NCBI GenBank assembly: GCA_021781575.1
Contig: JAJXWP010000015.1
Location: forward strand, 1-64,000
DNA from: Pseudomonadota bacterium
Lineage (GTDB): Bacteria; Pseudomonadota; Alphaproteobacteria; Rhodospirillales; Magnetospirillaceae
DNA length: 64,000 nucleotides
Direction of reading: 5' to 3'
Position numbers and translations under genes: made by a program. Of this stretch, positions 48,983 through 58,900 are shown in pieces. Below the pieces are notes generated by a model. It made no database searches and was not told the DNA's origin. It saw nothing but the letters and a program-made list of their open reading frames with translations. The first letter of the stretch is position 1. Each line of letters opens with the position of its first letter.

Positions 48983-49558
48983 ATGACGTACGACCGATTG
49001 ACCCGGCTCTTTCATCTTTTGGTCGTCCTCGGCATCATCACGCAAATGCTGAGCAGCCTGGTGATGGTGGCGCCGAAACCAGGCCGCATCCCCAACGAAT
49101 GGTTCGAACTTCACGAGAACGTGGGCATCTCGCTGCTGGCCGTGGTCAGCCTTTACTGGCTGTGGATCGCCGCCCGCACGCTGATCCGCGGAGGAGCCTT
49201 CCTCATGTTCCCCTGGTTCTCGCGGCGCCACCTGACGGACCTGTGGGCGGATGTGAGAGCCACCTTCCAGGAACTGCGTCAAGGTCGCCTGCCCTCCGAC
49301 GATCGGCCAAGGCCGCTTCCCGCTGCCGTTCAGGGCGCGGGATTGGCCCTTGCCCTGGTCATGGCCGGCACGGGCTCGGCCATGGCGTTCGGCATGGAGC
49401 CGAATGGAGCGATGTCGGCGCCGCTGCATGCGATCAAGGAAGTGCACGAGAGCCTGGCTTCACTGATGTGGGTGTATCTCGCCACTCATCCGACCCTCGG
49501 CCTGCTTCACCAACTGGCTGGCCACGGCAGTTTGAGCCGGATGTTTACGTTCCGCTGA
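48983..49558 (+). CDS. Cytochrome b561-like membrane protein
   Basis: 191 residues with four predicted TM helices. It starts with the b561 pattern YDRLTRLFHLLVVLGIITQM (candidate haem His at residue 11) and has further histidines in ELHENVG, LHAIKEVHESLASL and ATHPTLGLLHQLAGH. This is the prokaryotic b561 (CybB) type, which shuttles electrons between quinol and periplasmic acceptors. The partner is unknown. A flavin reductase family gene follows after 20 nt, suggesting a redox unit. Confidence 0.88.
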   Translation: MTYDRLTRLFHLLVVLGIITQMLSSLVMVAPKPGRIPNEWFELHENVGISLLAVVSLYWLWIAARTLIRGGAFLMFPWFSRRHLTDLWADVRATFQELRQGRLPSDDRPRPLPAAVQGAGLALALVMAGTGSAMAFGMEPNGAMSAPLHAIKEVHESLASLMWVYLATHPTLGLLHQLAGHGSLSRMFTFR

Positions 49559-49578
49559 GGCGAAAGGCATTGCCTGAA

Positions 49579-50115
49579 ATGGAAAAACAACCGCTGATCC
49601 TGGCCGACGTCTACCGCCTCATTGAACCAGGACCAGTCGTTTTGCTGACCACGGCGCACCGCCACCGACGCAACGTGATGACCCAATCTTGGCATACCAT
49701 GATCGAATTCGAGCCGCCGATCATCGGCTGCGTCATCGGTGACGGGAGTCTCTCCTTCGAATTGCTGATGGCGAGCAAGGAGTGCGTCATCAACATCCCC
49801 TCCGAGGACTTGGCCGGACAGGTGGTCGGTTGCGGCAACAGTTCGGGGCGCAACACGGATAAATTCCGCGCTTTCGGACTTACGCCGGTGGCCGCAGAAA
49901 CGGTGGCGGCGCCGCTGATCGACGAGTGTTTCGCCAATCTCGAGTGCAAGGTCGTCGACACCAAGATGGTGTCACAATATGGCCTCTTCATTTTTCAAGT
50001 CGTCGCCGGGCAAATCAGCCCGTCGATCGAAGCCAAGCACACGTTGCACCACCAAGGCCGCGGAACCTTCATGATCGCCGGCGAGACCATCACCTTGTCC
50101 TCGTCGATGCCCTGA
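49579..50115 (+). CDS. Flavin reductase family protein (FMN-binding split barrel)
   Basis: 178 residues of the flavin reductase-like fold: IEPGPVVLLTTAHRHRRNVM, QSWHTMIEFEPPIIGCVIG, ECVINIPSEDLAGQVV and CGNSSGRNTDKF. The family includes FMN/FAD reductases of two-component oxygenases and FMN-binding proteins of unknown role. The start at ATG 49579 is supported by AAAGG 11 nt upstream. The open frame continues far upstream, but that part is the cytochrome gene in another frame. Confidence 0.88.
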   Translation: MEKQPLILADVYRLIEPGPVVLLTTAHRHRRNVMTQSWHTMIEFEPPIIGCVIGDGSLSFELLMASKECVINIPSEDLAGQVVGCGNSSGRNTDKFRAFGLTPVAAETVAAPLIDECFANLECKVVDTKMVSQYGLFIFQVVAGQISPSIEAKHTLHHQGRGTFMIAGETITLSSSMP

Positions 50116-50169
50116 GCGCCAGTCGGGAACAGTCAGTGTTCAGCCTCGGAGGCTTTTAAGCCGCCTGCC

Positions 50170-51072
50170 TCAATGCGCCCCGAAGACGTAGCGGTTCTTG
50201 CCGCCGCGTTTGGCCGCGTACATGGCGGCGTCGGCATTCCTCAACAGCGCCTCGGCCGTCGTGCCGTTGGCGGGGAAGACGGCGATGCCGATGCTGGCGC
50301 CGATGGTCACCGGACCGCAATCGAGATCGATCGGCTCGGTCAGTGCTATCAGCACCTTTTCCGCCGCCACCTGGGCGTCCGAAGTCTGCCTGATGTCGGG
50401 CAGCAGGATGACGAATTCGTCGCCGCCGAAACGCGAGACCGTATCGCTGTCGCGCACGCTCTGCAGCATGCGCGCAGCGACCGCTTCGAGAACGCAGTCG
50501 CCAGTCACATGGCCGAACTGATCGTTGATCTCCTTGAACCCGTCCAGGTCGACAAACAGGAGGGCGAGTCTGCGGTTCTCGCGCAATGCCATGGCCAAGG
50601 CCTGGGTCAACCGATCGGCGAACAGGATGCGGTTGGGCAATCCCGTCAACACGTCGTGGTGAGCCCGATAGCTGGCGGTCTCCGCCAATTGCTTGGCCTC
50701 GGTAATATCGTTAAACACCCCGACGTGATTAACGATACGGCCGTCCCGGCCGCGGATCACCGACAGGGTCAGGCGCTGCACATAAAGTTCGCCGCTCTTG
50801 CGCCGGTTCCACACCTCGCCATGCCACCGGCCCGTCGTCAAAAGGGTTTCCCACATTTCGGCATAAAAAGCGGGAGTGTGCCTGCCCGACGACAGGATGC
50901 GGGGATTGCGCCCGATCACCTCGCCGGCCGCGTAGCCGGTCACCCGCTCGAAGGCTGGGTTGACGGCAATGATGGCGTTCTCGGCGTCGGTCACCACGAT
51001 GCCGTCGTCGATCACCTCGAACACAGCCGCAGCGAGGCGGAAGAATTGGCTGCTCGTCTCGCCAGGGGTCAT
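50170..51072 (-). CDS. PAS-GGDEF diguanylate cyclase
   Basis: About 300 residues. A PAS domain (about 15-125: VFEVIDDGIVVTDAENAIIA, GYAAGEVIGRNPRIL, PAC-like GRIVNHVGVFNDITEAK) is followed by a full GGDEF domain (LTGLPNRILFADRL, FVDLDGFKEINDQFGH, SRFGGDEFVILL). The product-inhibition I-site RxxD is present as RDSD five residues before GGDEF. It should make c-di-GMP and be feedback inhibited. No TM segment. ATG 51072 is used; the TTG at 51099 is an alternative. It lies 51 nt after the DUF3775 gene. Confidence 0.95.
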   Translation of the reverse strand: MTPGETSSQFFRLAAAVFEVIDDGIVVTDAENAIIAVNPAFERVTGYAAGEVIGRNPRILSSGRHTPAFYAEMWETLLTTGRWHGEVWNRRKSGELYVQRLTLSVIRGRDGRIVNHVGVFNDITEAKQLAETASYRAHHDVLTGLPNRILFADRLTQALAMALRENRRLALLFVDLDGFKEINDQFGHVTGDCVLEAVAARMLQSVRDSDTVSRFGGDEFVILLPDIRQTSDAQVAAEKVLIALTEPIDLDCGPVTIGASIGIAVFPANGTTAEALLRNADAAMYAAKRGGKNRYVFGAH

Positions 51073-51123
51073 ATCTTGCGCTTTGCTTGCCAGTTGCAAG
51101 ACTCTTCTGCTCGTATCAGTGCA

Positions 51124-51573
51124 TTAGAGATGCTCCTTGTCAAAATCCTCGCACGAATAACCGAGGAGGCTCAACCCCTCCTCCAGGTAATCGCCAAGCA
51201 GGGGGGTCTCCGTCAGGTATCCGGTTTCACGGCGATTATGGACCGTTCGCGCCTGCTCCAGTGCGCCCCCCCATTCGCCGACATCGAAGTCGCCGCGCCC
51301 GACCCAGGTCAGGGCCAGCACCTCGATCCTTTCGTCGTCGTTCAGGAGATCAAGGGCCCCCGCCAACTCCTGGTATGTCGGATCGTCCGGGTAGTCTTCG
51401 AGGACGCCGCGCGCATCGTCGTCGGACGGATTGGATCCCGGATCGGGTTCGATGACATCAACCTTTGCATCGAATTCCCGCGCCTTGACGATCAGGTAAC
51501 AGATCTTCTCCAACGGAGTGACAAGCGGCACCGGGTCGGGGGCGGATGCTTCACGTTTCGACGTTCTGGCCAT
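51124..51573 (-). CDS. DUF3775 domain-containing protein
   Basis: 149 residues matching DUF3775, a short family of unknown function common in alphaproteobacteria. The conserved C-terminal part reads LNDDERIEVLALTWVGRGDF, EWGGALEQA and TPLLGDYLEEGLSLLG. The protein is acidic and soluble. GGAGG is 7 nt before the ATG. The sequence just after its TAA stop (TAATGCACTGA) matches the start of the structured stop-codon elements. Confidence 0.85.
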   Translation of the reverse strand: MARTSKREASAPDPVPLVTPLEKICYLIVKAREFDAKVDVIEPDPGSNPSDDDARGVLEDYPDDPTYQELAGALDLLNDDERIEVLALTWVGRGDFDVGEWGGALEQARTVHNRRETGYLTETPLLGDYLEEGLSLLGYSCEDFDKEHL

Positions 51574-51674
51574 CGCTGCACCTCCGCATCAACGTTACCC
51601 CGCGGTACGGCCGGTGCCTCTAATCCAGGTTAGAGGGCGGGAACATTGGAGGCACGATCCGGAGCAGGTCGCCG

Positions 51675-52682
51675 TCAGATGAGGTTCTCCCCCGTCAACT
51701 CCGCCTTAACGTAAGCGTAATAGATCGGTGCCGCGACAAGCCCCGAAATGCCAAACGCGGCTTCCATCGCCAACATTGCGGCCAGCAGCTCCCACGCCCG
51801 CGCGCGGATTTGTGTGCCGATGATGTGCGCGTTGACGAAATATTCCAGCTTGTGGATCAGGATCAGAAATCCCAGTGAGCCGACAGCGACGACAGGCGCC
51901 ACACTGAAGCTGATGATGACGATGATGGTGTTGGAAATCAGATTGCCGAGGATCGGCAGCAACCCGACCAGGAAGGTGACGGCGACCATCGTCTTGGCGA
52001 GCGGCAGATGGACACCGAGCACGGGGAGGATGACCAGCAGATAGGTCGCGGTCAGGGCGGTGTTCAGGGCCGAAATACGGATCTGCGAAAAAACCACGGC
52101 GCGGAAGGCGGTGCCGAGGATGGCGGCGCGATCCGCCAGTGCATCCGCCAAGGGCCGGCGGTCCCGTGCCGAGACCCCGGCCTCGAAGGCGATCAGGCCG
52201 CCGATGACCATTCCTATGAGCGTGCGAAACAGGAAAACGCCGACATGACGCCCCATCGCCTGGAACTGGCCGGCATGTTCGCGCAGCCAGCGCGACGCCG
52301 ACAGTTTCAGGTCGTCCATGTCGGCCGGCAGGTACTGCAACGCCCAGGCCGGCGTATGAATACGCGCCGATTCGATCACTTCCGCCATTTTTTGCAGCAG
52401 CATCGCCGGGCTGTCAGAGGCACTGGTGGCGAAAGTGACCAGATGGATGATGCCGAAGGCGATGGACAGGCCGATCAGCGAGGCCAGCAGGGCGGGGATG
52501 ACGATTTTGCTGACGCTATGCTTCACGCCCAGGCTTCTCAACGCAGGCACGCCGGCCTGCACCAGATGAAAGACCAGCAGGCCGGCGAGGAGGGCCGACA
52601 AGAGACCTAAGGCAAGTGCGACGAACAGGCCGAACAGCGCAAGTAGCTGCGACGCGAGGGTGATCTTGTTGATGTCGGACAC
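51675..52682 (-). CDS. AI-2E family transporter
   Basis: 335-residue polytopic membrane protein of the AI-2E exporter / permease family (PF01594), with about seven TM helices. Family segments: LALGLLSALLAGLLVFHLVQ near the start, and LPILGNLISNTIIVIISF, HKLEYFVNAHIIGTQI and the C-terminal MEAAFGISGLVAAPIYYAY. Substrates of this family are diverse (autoinducer-2, Na+/H+), so no substrate is claimed. Confidence 0.9.
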   Translation of the reverse strand: MSDINKITLASQLLALFGLFVALALGLLSALLAGLLVFHLVQAGVPALRSLGVKHSVSKIVIPALLASLIGLSIAFGIIHLVTFATSASDSPAMLLQKMAEVIESARIHTPAWALQYLPADMDDLKLSASRWLREHAGQFQAMGRHVGVFLFRTLIGMVIGGLIAFEAGVSARDRRPLADALADRAAILGTAFRAVVFSQIRISALNTALTATYLLVILPVLGVHLPLAKTMVAVTFLVGLLPILGNLISNTIIVIISFSVAPVVAVGSLGFLILIHKLEYFVNAHIIGTQIRARAWELLAAMLAMEAAFGISGLVAAPIYYAYVKAELTGENLI

Positions 52683-52790
52683 GTTATTGGCTCAAGAGTG
52701 CCGGCGAGGCTGGGATCGACCTGGGATACTCGCACGAACACCGGCAGCTGTCGACGTCGGGGGTTGCAGAAATAAAACTCGGAGCGCCTG

Positions 52791-53099
52791 CTAGTGCAGT
52801 GACTTATTCAAAAGGTTCACTGCGCCAGGTCTATCAAAGCCCCTCGCCGGGCGGGCGCGTCCGCCTCCTTGGCCGCGCCCGCAATGGGCGCTGGAACAAG
52901 GAAGACCGCCAACCAGCCGCCGTTGAGGCGGCGGCCGTGCCGCCCGCTTGCGGGCAAACGACGCCCGCAGGGCGGCCCGGAGCTTTGCGGAGGGTGGGCG
53001 AAGCCCACAACGGTGCGGATGCACCCGCCCGGCGAGGGGCGAAACCCAAGGCTGACGCACTGACCCAAACTGAATCTTCAGTTTGGGTCAGTGCGCTAG
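52791..53099. mobile_element. MITE-like composite element: two structured units in inverted orientation (copy 2)
   Basis: 309 bp bounded by CTAG (52791-52794 and 53096-53099). The left unit is a 38-nt palindrome (52791-52828). The right unit, inverted, is 48 nt (53099-53052) with a perfect 19-bp stem (53056-53074/53077-53095). Next inwards are 16-bp perfect inverted repeats: CCCCTCGCCGGGCGGG (52840-52855) and its complement at 53024-53039. The 168-bp interior is GC rich and non-coding. CTAG fits a YTAR-type target site, as used by IS5-like elements, but no transposase is present. Confidence 0.65.
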
Positions 53100-53176
53100 A
53101 CGACGCGAAGCGCGACACCCAGACCGAGCCACAGCATGGCGGCGGCAATGGCGAAGACGTCGAGGGAACGAAGCAT
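53096..53176 (-). CDS. 26-residue single-TM peptide ORF at the end of the RND efflux operon
   Basis: ATG 53176 has a perfect GGAGG (53182-53186) with 5-nt spacing. The 26-residue product starts MLRSLDVF, continues AIAAAMLWLGLGVAL and ends RVV: a positively flanked hydrophobic helix. It follows the outer-membrane gene by 75 nt on the same strand. Its TAG stop lies in the CTAG box of the structured element. Small TM peptides such as AcrZ bind RND pumps in enterobacteria. A similar role here is conjecture. Confidence 0.5.
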   Translation of the reverse strand: MLRSLDVFAIAAAMLWLGLGVALRVV

Positions 53177-53251
53177 GAGAGCCTCCAGCGACATGTTGTT
53201 CGATGCCGGAAGCTTAAGGACGTCGGCATAACAGCAGGCTGAAGGGGTGGT

Positions 53252-54721
53252 TTATCGGGCGTTCATGGGTGCTTCGGCGGACGCCCTGGAGGCGGCATGG
53301 TCGAGTTGAAGACCGTCGGCGGCGGTCCACCCGCCGCCCAAAGCCTTGACCAGCAGTACGCTGGCGGTCATCCGCCGGGTCAGGATGTCGGCCGCCGAAA
53401 GCTCGGCGACGAGCGCTGCGTTCTCGGTCGACACCACCTCGAGATAGGTCACCAGCCCGCCGGCATAGCGCTTGTTCGCCTGGTCCAAGGCGCGCCGCGC
53501 CGCCGCCAGCGCAGCGTCCTGGGTTCGTGCCTGGAGCGCCAGTTGGCGGAGGGCGGCAACGCTGTCCTCTACCTCGGCGAAGGCGGCAAGCACCGTCTGG
53601 CGATAATTGGCCACCGTCTCGTCGTAAGCGGCGCGGGCACCGGCGTTCAACGCGTCCAGCCGACCACCGTCGAACAAGATGGCCGCCGCCTGCGGCCCGA
53701 TCCCCCAGGTCCGGCTGGGCGCCTGCAGCCATCTCCAGGGGTAGGCGCTCTCCACTCCTGCCACGGCCGACAGATCGATAACCGGATAATAGGCAGCCCG
53801 GGCGACTCCGATTTCGGCGTTGGCCGCGGCCACCTGGCGCTCGGCGCCGGCGATATCGGGCCGCCGCTCGAGCAGGGCGGACGGAATTCCGGGGTCGACC
53901 GCCGGCGGCGTCGCTTGCAGCGCAGCCGGCCTCAGGGAAAAGTCCGCCGGCACATCACCGACCAGGATGGCGATGGCGTGTTCCATCTGGGCTCGTTTCA
54001 AATGGACGTCATCGGCCTGCGTCCGGGCGGTTTCCAGCTGCGCTTGCGCCTGGTCCACATCGGCTTCCGCCGCTGCACCGCCTTTGTACCGGTTGACCGT
54101 AACTTCGAGGGCCTGCTGATAGGCGGCGACCGTACGATCAAGGATGGCTTGCTGGGTGTCGTAGCCGCGCAAAGCGAAATAGTCGGTAGCCAGTTCGGCG
54201 TGCACCGCCAGATCCACCGCCGCCAGGTCTGCCGCGCTGGCTTCGGCCCGGTCGCCGGCCGCCGCGACGGCATTGCGTATGCGTCCCCACAGATCGACTT
54301 CGTACGACAGATCGGCAGCCAGCAGGTGGTCTGAATACACATAGGGGCGAAATGTGGGAGCGAGGGTCCGCGAGCGCCGCGCGCGCCGCGCCGAAGCGTT
54401 CGCCGTCACCTGCGGAAAATAATCGGCGCGGGCATAGTCGGCAGCGGCGCGGGCCTGGGCGAAGCGCGCCGCCGCCGCCTGCAGATCCTGGTTGGCCGCG
54501 GTCGCCCGGTCTTCCAAAGCGCTGAGTTCGGCATCGCCGAATAGGGTCCACCAGGGACCCTTGGGCAGGTCGGCGACAGGCGTGGCGGTCTTCCAATGAG
54601 GATCGATTTGGCCGGAGCTTTCCTTGTAGGCTGGCGGCATCGGCGTTTCCGGGCGCCGGTACTCGGGCGCCAGTGAACAGGCGCCAAGCGCCGCCACCAG
54701 GAGCAAGGCCGCCGCCCTCAT
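53252..54721 (-). CDS. Outer membrane factor lipoprotein, NodT family (RND efflux)
   Basis: 489 residues. Lipoprotein signal peptide with lipobox LGAC (Cys at about residue 15). Two OEP repeats follow (PWWTLFGDAELSALEDRA; LLAADLSYEVDLWGRIR; RRPDIAGAERQVAAANAEIG; FDGGRLDALNAGARAAYDE), as in NodT/OprM. It forms the outer-membrane channel of the tripartite pump encoded upstream. Its start overlaps the adaptor gene stop by 4 nt. Confidence 0.95.
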   Translation of the reverse strand: MRAAALLLVAALGACSLAPEYRRPETPMPPAYKESSGQIDPHWKTATPVADLPKGPWWTLFGDAELSALEDRATAANQDLQAAAARFAQARAAADYARADYFPQVTANASARRARRSRTLAPTFRPYVYSDHLLAADLSYEVDLWGRIRNAVAAAGDRAEASAADLAAVDLAVHAELATDYFALRGYDTQQAILDRTVAAYQQALEVTVNRYKGGAAAEADVDQAQAQLETARTQADDVHLKRAQMEHAIAILVGDVPADFSLRPAALQATPPAVDPGIPSALLERRPDIAGAERQVAAANAEIGVARAAYYPVIDLSAVAGVESAYPWRWLQAPSRTWGIGPQAAAILFDGGRLDALNAGARAAYDETVANYRQTVLAAFAEVEDSVAALRQLALQARTQDAALAAARRALDQANKRYAGGLVTYLEVVSTENAALVAELSAADILTRRMTASVLLVKALGGGWTAADGLQLDHAASRASAEAPMNAR

Positions 54722-55902
54722 TTGCCACCGCTCGCCCGGGGCTCGGCAATAACATGGACTGCCTCGCCGTCGCTCAAGGAATCGGGCGGATTGACGATGA
54801 TCGTCTCGCCGGGCGCAATACCGGCGACCACCTCCACCTGGGTGCCAAAATCCCGCCCCAGGGTGACCGCGGTCAAGCGGGCGTGCCCGCGTGCATCAAT
54901 CGTCGCGACACGCAGCCCTTCGGCGCGAAACAGCAGAGTATTCACCGGCAGCCGCACGGTCGACTTGGGCTGCGGCAAGTCGAGATGGACCTCGGTATAG
55001 CCGCCGGGCAGCAGGTCTCGACGGCTGTTGTCCACCTGCAACTCGATCAGCAGCGTCCGCGTCGTCGGATCAAGCGCATCGGCGGTACGAACCAACCGGG
55101 CGGGGAAGCGTCGTCCGGGATATTCGGCGAACAGCAATTCGGCGGTGCCCCCGACCTTGACCGTGGGCGCGTAGGTTTGCGGCACCTGCACATAAACACG
55201 CAGCCGGGAGGTGTCGGCTACGCGGAACAGTTCGGGCCCGGTGCCGCTGCCGGCATTGATGAGGTCGCCAAGATCGGTGCGGCGCGCCGTAACCACTCCG
55301 TCGAATGGCGCCACCACCCGCTTGAAATCCTCAAGTTGGTGCAGGCGGGCGAGATTGGCCTTGGCGGCGGCGACCAGGGCGTCCTTGGCGGCGGCGTCGG
55401 CCACCTTCTCGTCCTTCTCCTGTGCGGGCACCGAATTAGTGGCGAACAACGCCGTCCAGCGCCGCGCCGTGCTGCGCGCCAGCTGATCGTTGGCTTCAGC
55501 GGTAGCCAAATCGGCCTCGGCCTGATGGAATTGGGCGTCTACCTCGGGCGTATCGATCTCGGCCAGAAGCTGCCCCTTCTTCACCACCGAACCGATATCC
55601 GTATACCAGGCTCTGACATACCCGCTGGTTCTCGCGTAGATGGGCGCCTCGATATAGGCCTGGACGCTACCCGGCAGCACCAATTCCTCGTCTGCCGGGC
55701 CGCTGGGCGCCCGCATGGTCGCTACAGTACGGACCGCCTGCTCCTCGGTCGCCTGACGAAGGTCAGCCTCGGCCTGATGGCGGCTGGCCACGCCCCAGGC
55801 GGCGACCACCGTCAGCGTGCCGACACCGACCAGGCCGGCCAGCCGCAGCGCCGCCGGCCGAGGGCGCCGTGAGGCCTTCAGTCGAGGTGTTTGCTGCACC
55901 AT
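54718..55902 (-). CDS. RND efflux periplasmic adaptor subunit (HlyD/MFP family)
   Basis: 394 residues with an N-terminal signal anchor (LAGLVGVGTLTVVAAWGVA). The lipoyl-like half motif IYARTSGYVRAWYTDIGSVV is followed by a coiled-coil hairpin (about 105-185) and the returning half (FDGVVTARRTDLGDLI). A beta-barrel and membrane-proximal domain complete the chain. It bridges the permease and the NodT channel. It is 30 nt downstream of the permease gene. Confidence 0.94.
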   Translation of the reverse strand: MVQQTPRLKASRRPRPAALRLAGLVGVGTLTVVAAWGVASRHQAEADLRQATEEQAVRTVATMRAPSGPADEELVLPGSVQAYIEAPIYARTSGYVRAWYTDIGSVVKKGQLLAEIDTPEVDAQFHQAEADLATAEANDQLARSTARRWTALFATNSVPAQEKDEKVADAAAKDALVAAAKANLARLHQLEDFKRVVAPFDGVVTARRTDLGDLINAGSGTGPELFRVADTSRLRVYVQVPQTYAPTVKVGGTAELLFAEYPGRRFPARLVRTADALDPTTRTLLIELQVDNSRRDLLPGGYTEVHLDLPQPKSTVRLPVNTLLFRAEGLRVATIDARGHARLTAVTLGRDFGTQVEVVAGIAPGETIIVNPPDSLSDGEAVHVIAEPRASGGK

Positions 55903-55932
55903 TGTCCCTCCACGATTACTTCCGCCTCCCCG

Positions 55933-58900
55933 CTACTTTCCGCGGCGACGCGCCGACCGGCGGCCGTGCACCAGGCAGAACACCGCAGGTACGAAGAACA
56001 GGGTTGCGCCGGTGGCGAACAGCAAGCCGCCGATCACCGCGCGCCCCAGCGGCGCATTCTGCTCGCCTCCCTCGCCCAGGCCCAGAGCCATCGGCACCAT
56101 GCCGATGATCATAGCGAGCGCCGTCATCAGCACCGGGCGAAAGCGGGTGAAGCCCGCTTCCAGGGCCGCCGTCAGCGGATCGCGCCCGAACCGCATGCGC
56201 TCGCGCGCGAAGCTGACCACCAGGATGCTGTTGGCGGTAGCCACGCCCATGCACATGATGGCACCGGTCAGCGCCGGCACGCTCAGCGTGGTGCGGGTGG
56301 CGAACAGCATCCAGACGATCCCGGCCAACGCCGCCGGCAGGGCGGTGATGATGATGAAGGGGTCGAGCCAGGACTGGAAATTGACGACGATCAGCAGATA
56401 GACCAGCACGACGGCCAGGGCCAGGCCGCCGTACAGGCCGGCAAAGGAATGCTCCATCGTCTGCATCTGGCCGCGCGCAATGACCCGCGAGCCCCTCGGC
56501 AGGTCGCCCGCCGCCTGCCGCAGGATACGATGGACGTCCGCCGCCACTGCACCCAGGTCGCGATCCTGCACCGCCGCAAAGATGTCGAGCACCGGCTGGG
56601 CGTTGTAATGGGACACCACAGTCGGGCCGGCGCCGCGGCTGATCTGGGCCAACGCCCCCAGGATCTGCGGCTGGCGGCCGCTTGCCCCGGTGATCGGCAG
56701 ATCCTTCAATGCCTGCAGCGAGTTCATCTGGTATTGCGGCGTCTGCGTGACGACCGAATAGGCCACACCGTTCTTCGGGCTGACCCAGAAGCTGGGAGAG
56801 GTCTGGAAGCTGCCGCTGAGCGAAATCAACAGGTTGTTGGCGACGTTCTGCTGGGTGAAGCCCAATTCCTGGGCGCGAGTGCGGTCGACCGCGACATCCA
56901 GCTCCGGATAGTCGAAGGATTGCTGGATGCGCATATCGACAACGCCCGGCACATGCCGCAGCTTGTCGAACAGTTCAAGGGCGTATCGGCGGTTGGCCGC
57001 CAGGTTGAGGCCGACGATCTGCAAGTCGATCGGTGCGGGAAGACCGAAATTGAGCACCTGGGTGACGATATCGGCTGGCAGGAAGGCAAAATCGACGGCG
57101 GGAAATGCCTTGGGCAGTTCGCGGCGCAGACGGCGGATATAGTCGGCCGTCGGATGGTGATCAGCTTTCAGAGAAATGAGGATATCGGCATCGGCCGGAC
57201 CGGTCGGCGCCGAATTGCTGTAGGACAGGTTGATGCCGCTCACCGGCAGGCCGATGTTGTCCACCAGGCTGGCGGTTTCGGCGGCGGGAATCTGCCGGCG
57301 GATGAATCCGTCCACCTGGTCGCACAGTCGAGCGGTCTCTTCGATCCGCGTCCCCGCATGGGCCCGCAGATGCAGCTTGATCTGGCCGCCGTCCACCGTC
57401 GGGAAGAAATCCTGCCCCAATTCCGGCACCAGCAGCAAGGAGGCGCCCACCGCGGCAAGGGTACCGGCGACGAACTTCTTCCGGTTGATCAAGGCGATGG
57501 CGAGAAGCACGCGGTAATATCGGTGAACGTCTTCGAAACCGCGTTCGAAGGCCGCCTGGATCCGCCCAAAGACATGGCGCGGGGCATCCCCGTAACCGTT
57601 CTCGGCGTGATGAGCCCGCAGCCAGAACCTGGCCAGGGTCGGCACCAGGGTGCGGGACAGGGCATAGGACGCCAGCATGGCGAACACCACGGCTTCACCC
57701 AGCGGCACGAACAGATAGCGCGCCACCCCGGTCAGGAAGAACATGGGCACGAAGACGATGCAAATGCACAAGGTCGAAACGAAGGCCGGCACCGCGATCT
57801 GCTGCGCGCCGTCAAGGATGGCGGTCTCGACCGGCTTGCCCCGTTCCAGGTGCCAGTTGATGTTTTCGATGGTGACGGTGGCGTCGTCGACCAGGATACC
57901 GACCGCCAGAGCCAGCCCGCCCAGGGTCATGATGTTGATGGTTTCGCCCAACGCCGACAGGGCGATGATCGACGCCAGAATGGCCAGGGGGATTGAAATG
58001 GTGATGATCAAGGTGCTGCGCCAGCTGCCCAGGAACAGCAGGATCATCAGACCGGTCAGCGCCGCGGCGATCACCCCTTCCCGCACCACTCCGGCGACCG
58101 CTGCGCTGACGAACAGCGACTGATCGGCGATCGGTTCGACCGTCAATTCACGGGGCAGCATGCTGCGGATGAACGGCAGCGCTCCCTTGACCCGGCGAAC
58201 GATGTCCAGGGTCGAGGCGTTGCCCGATTTCTGGACGGTCATCAGGGCGGCACGATGCCCGTCCATGCGCACGATGTTGATCTGCGGCGCATAGCCGTCG
58301 CGCACATGGGCGACGTCGCGCACATAGATGGTCGTGCCGCGCACCGACTTGATCGGAAGGTCGTTGATCTGATCGAGGACCGACGGGCTGGCGTTCAGTT
58401 TGACATTGTATTCGTAGGGACCGACCTTTTCGGTGCCGGCTGGCAGGATCAGGTTCTGGGCGCCGATGGCGGCATTGACGTCCAGTGGCGACAGCCCCTT
58501 GGCCAGCAACGCCCGCTGGTCGAGATCCACCTGCACCTGGCGCTGCTTGCCGCCATAGGGCCAGGGAAGGGCCGCCCCCTGTACGGTAGCCAATTGGGTC
58601 CGGATCACCGTGTTACCGAGGTCGAACAGCTCCTGCTCGGACAGCTTGCCACTGGACAGCGCCAGCTGCAGCACCGGCACGCTCGAGGCGTTGTAGCTGA
58701 GGATCAGCGGCGGCGTGGCGCCCGGCGGCAACTGCTTCAGGATGGTCTGGGCGATCGCCGTCACCTGCGAGAGCGCCACTTCGATCTTGGCAGACGGCTG
58801 GAAGAACACCTTGACCACGCCCATGCCGGTCAACGACTGGGACTCGATGTGCTCGACATCGTTGACCGTGGTGGTCACCGCCCGCTCGAAATTGCCGACG

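Noticed and set aside
48429-48986. Open frames of 158-185 codons between yciB and the cytochrome gene
   Set aside because: They run through palindromic repeats, lack ribosome binding sites and show no recognisable domain.
50116-50169. Possible terminator GGCTT/AAGCC between the flavin reductase and diguanylate cyclase genes
   Set aside because: The perfect stem is only 5 bp with a 2-nt loop and there is no T-run.
52799-53242. Plus-strand open frame of 147 codons and minus-strand frames of 83-131 codons
   Set aside because: They lie in the interior and hairpins of the MITE-like element. Such frames recur as spurious predictions in GC-rich palindromic DNA.
55891-57996. 701-codon open frame on the plus strand
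   Set aside because: Antisense to the RND permease. Composition is low-complexity and the start has no ribosome binding site.
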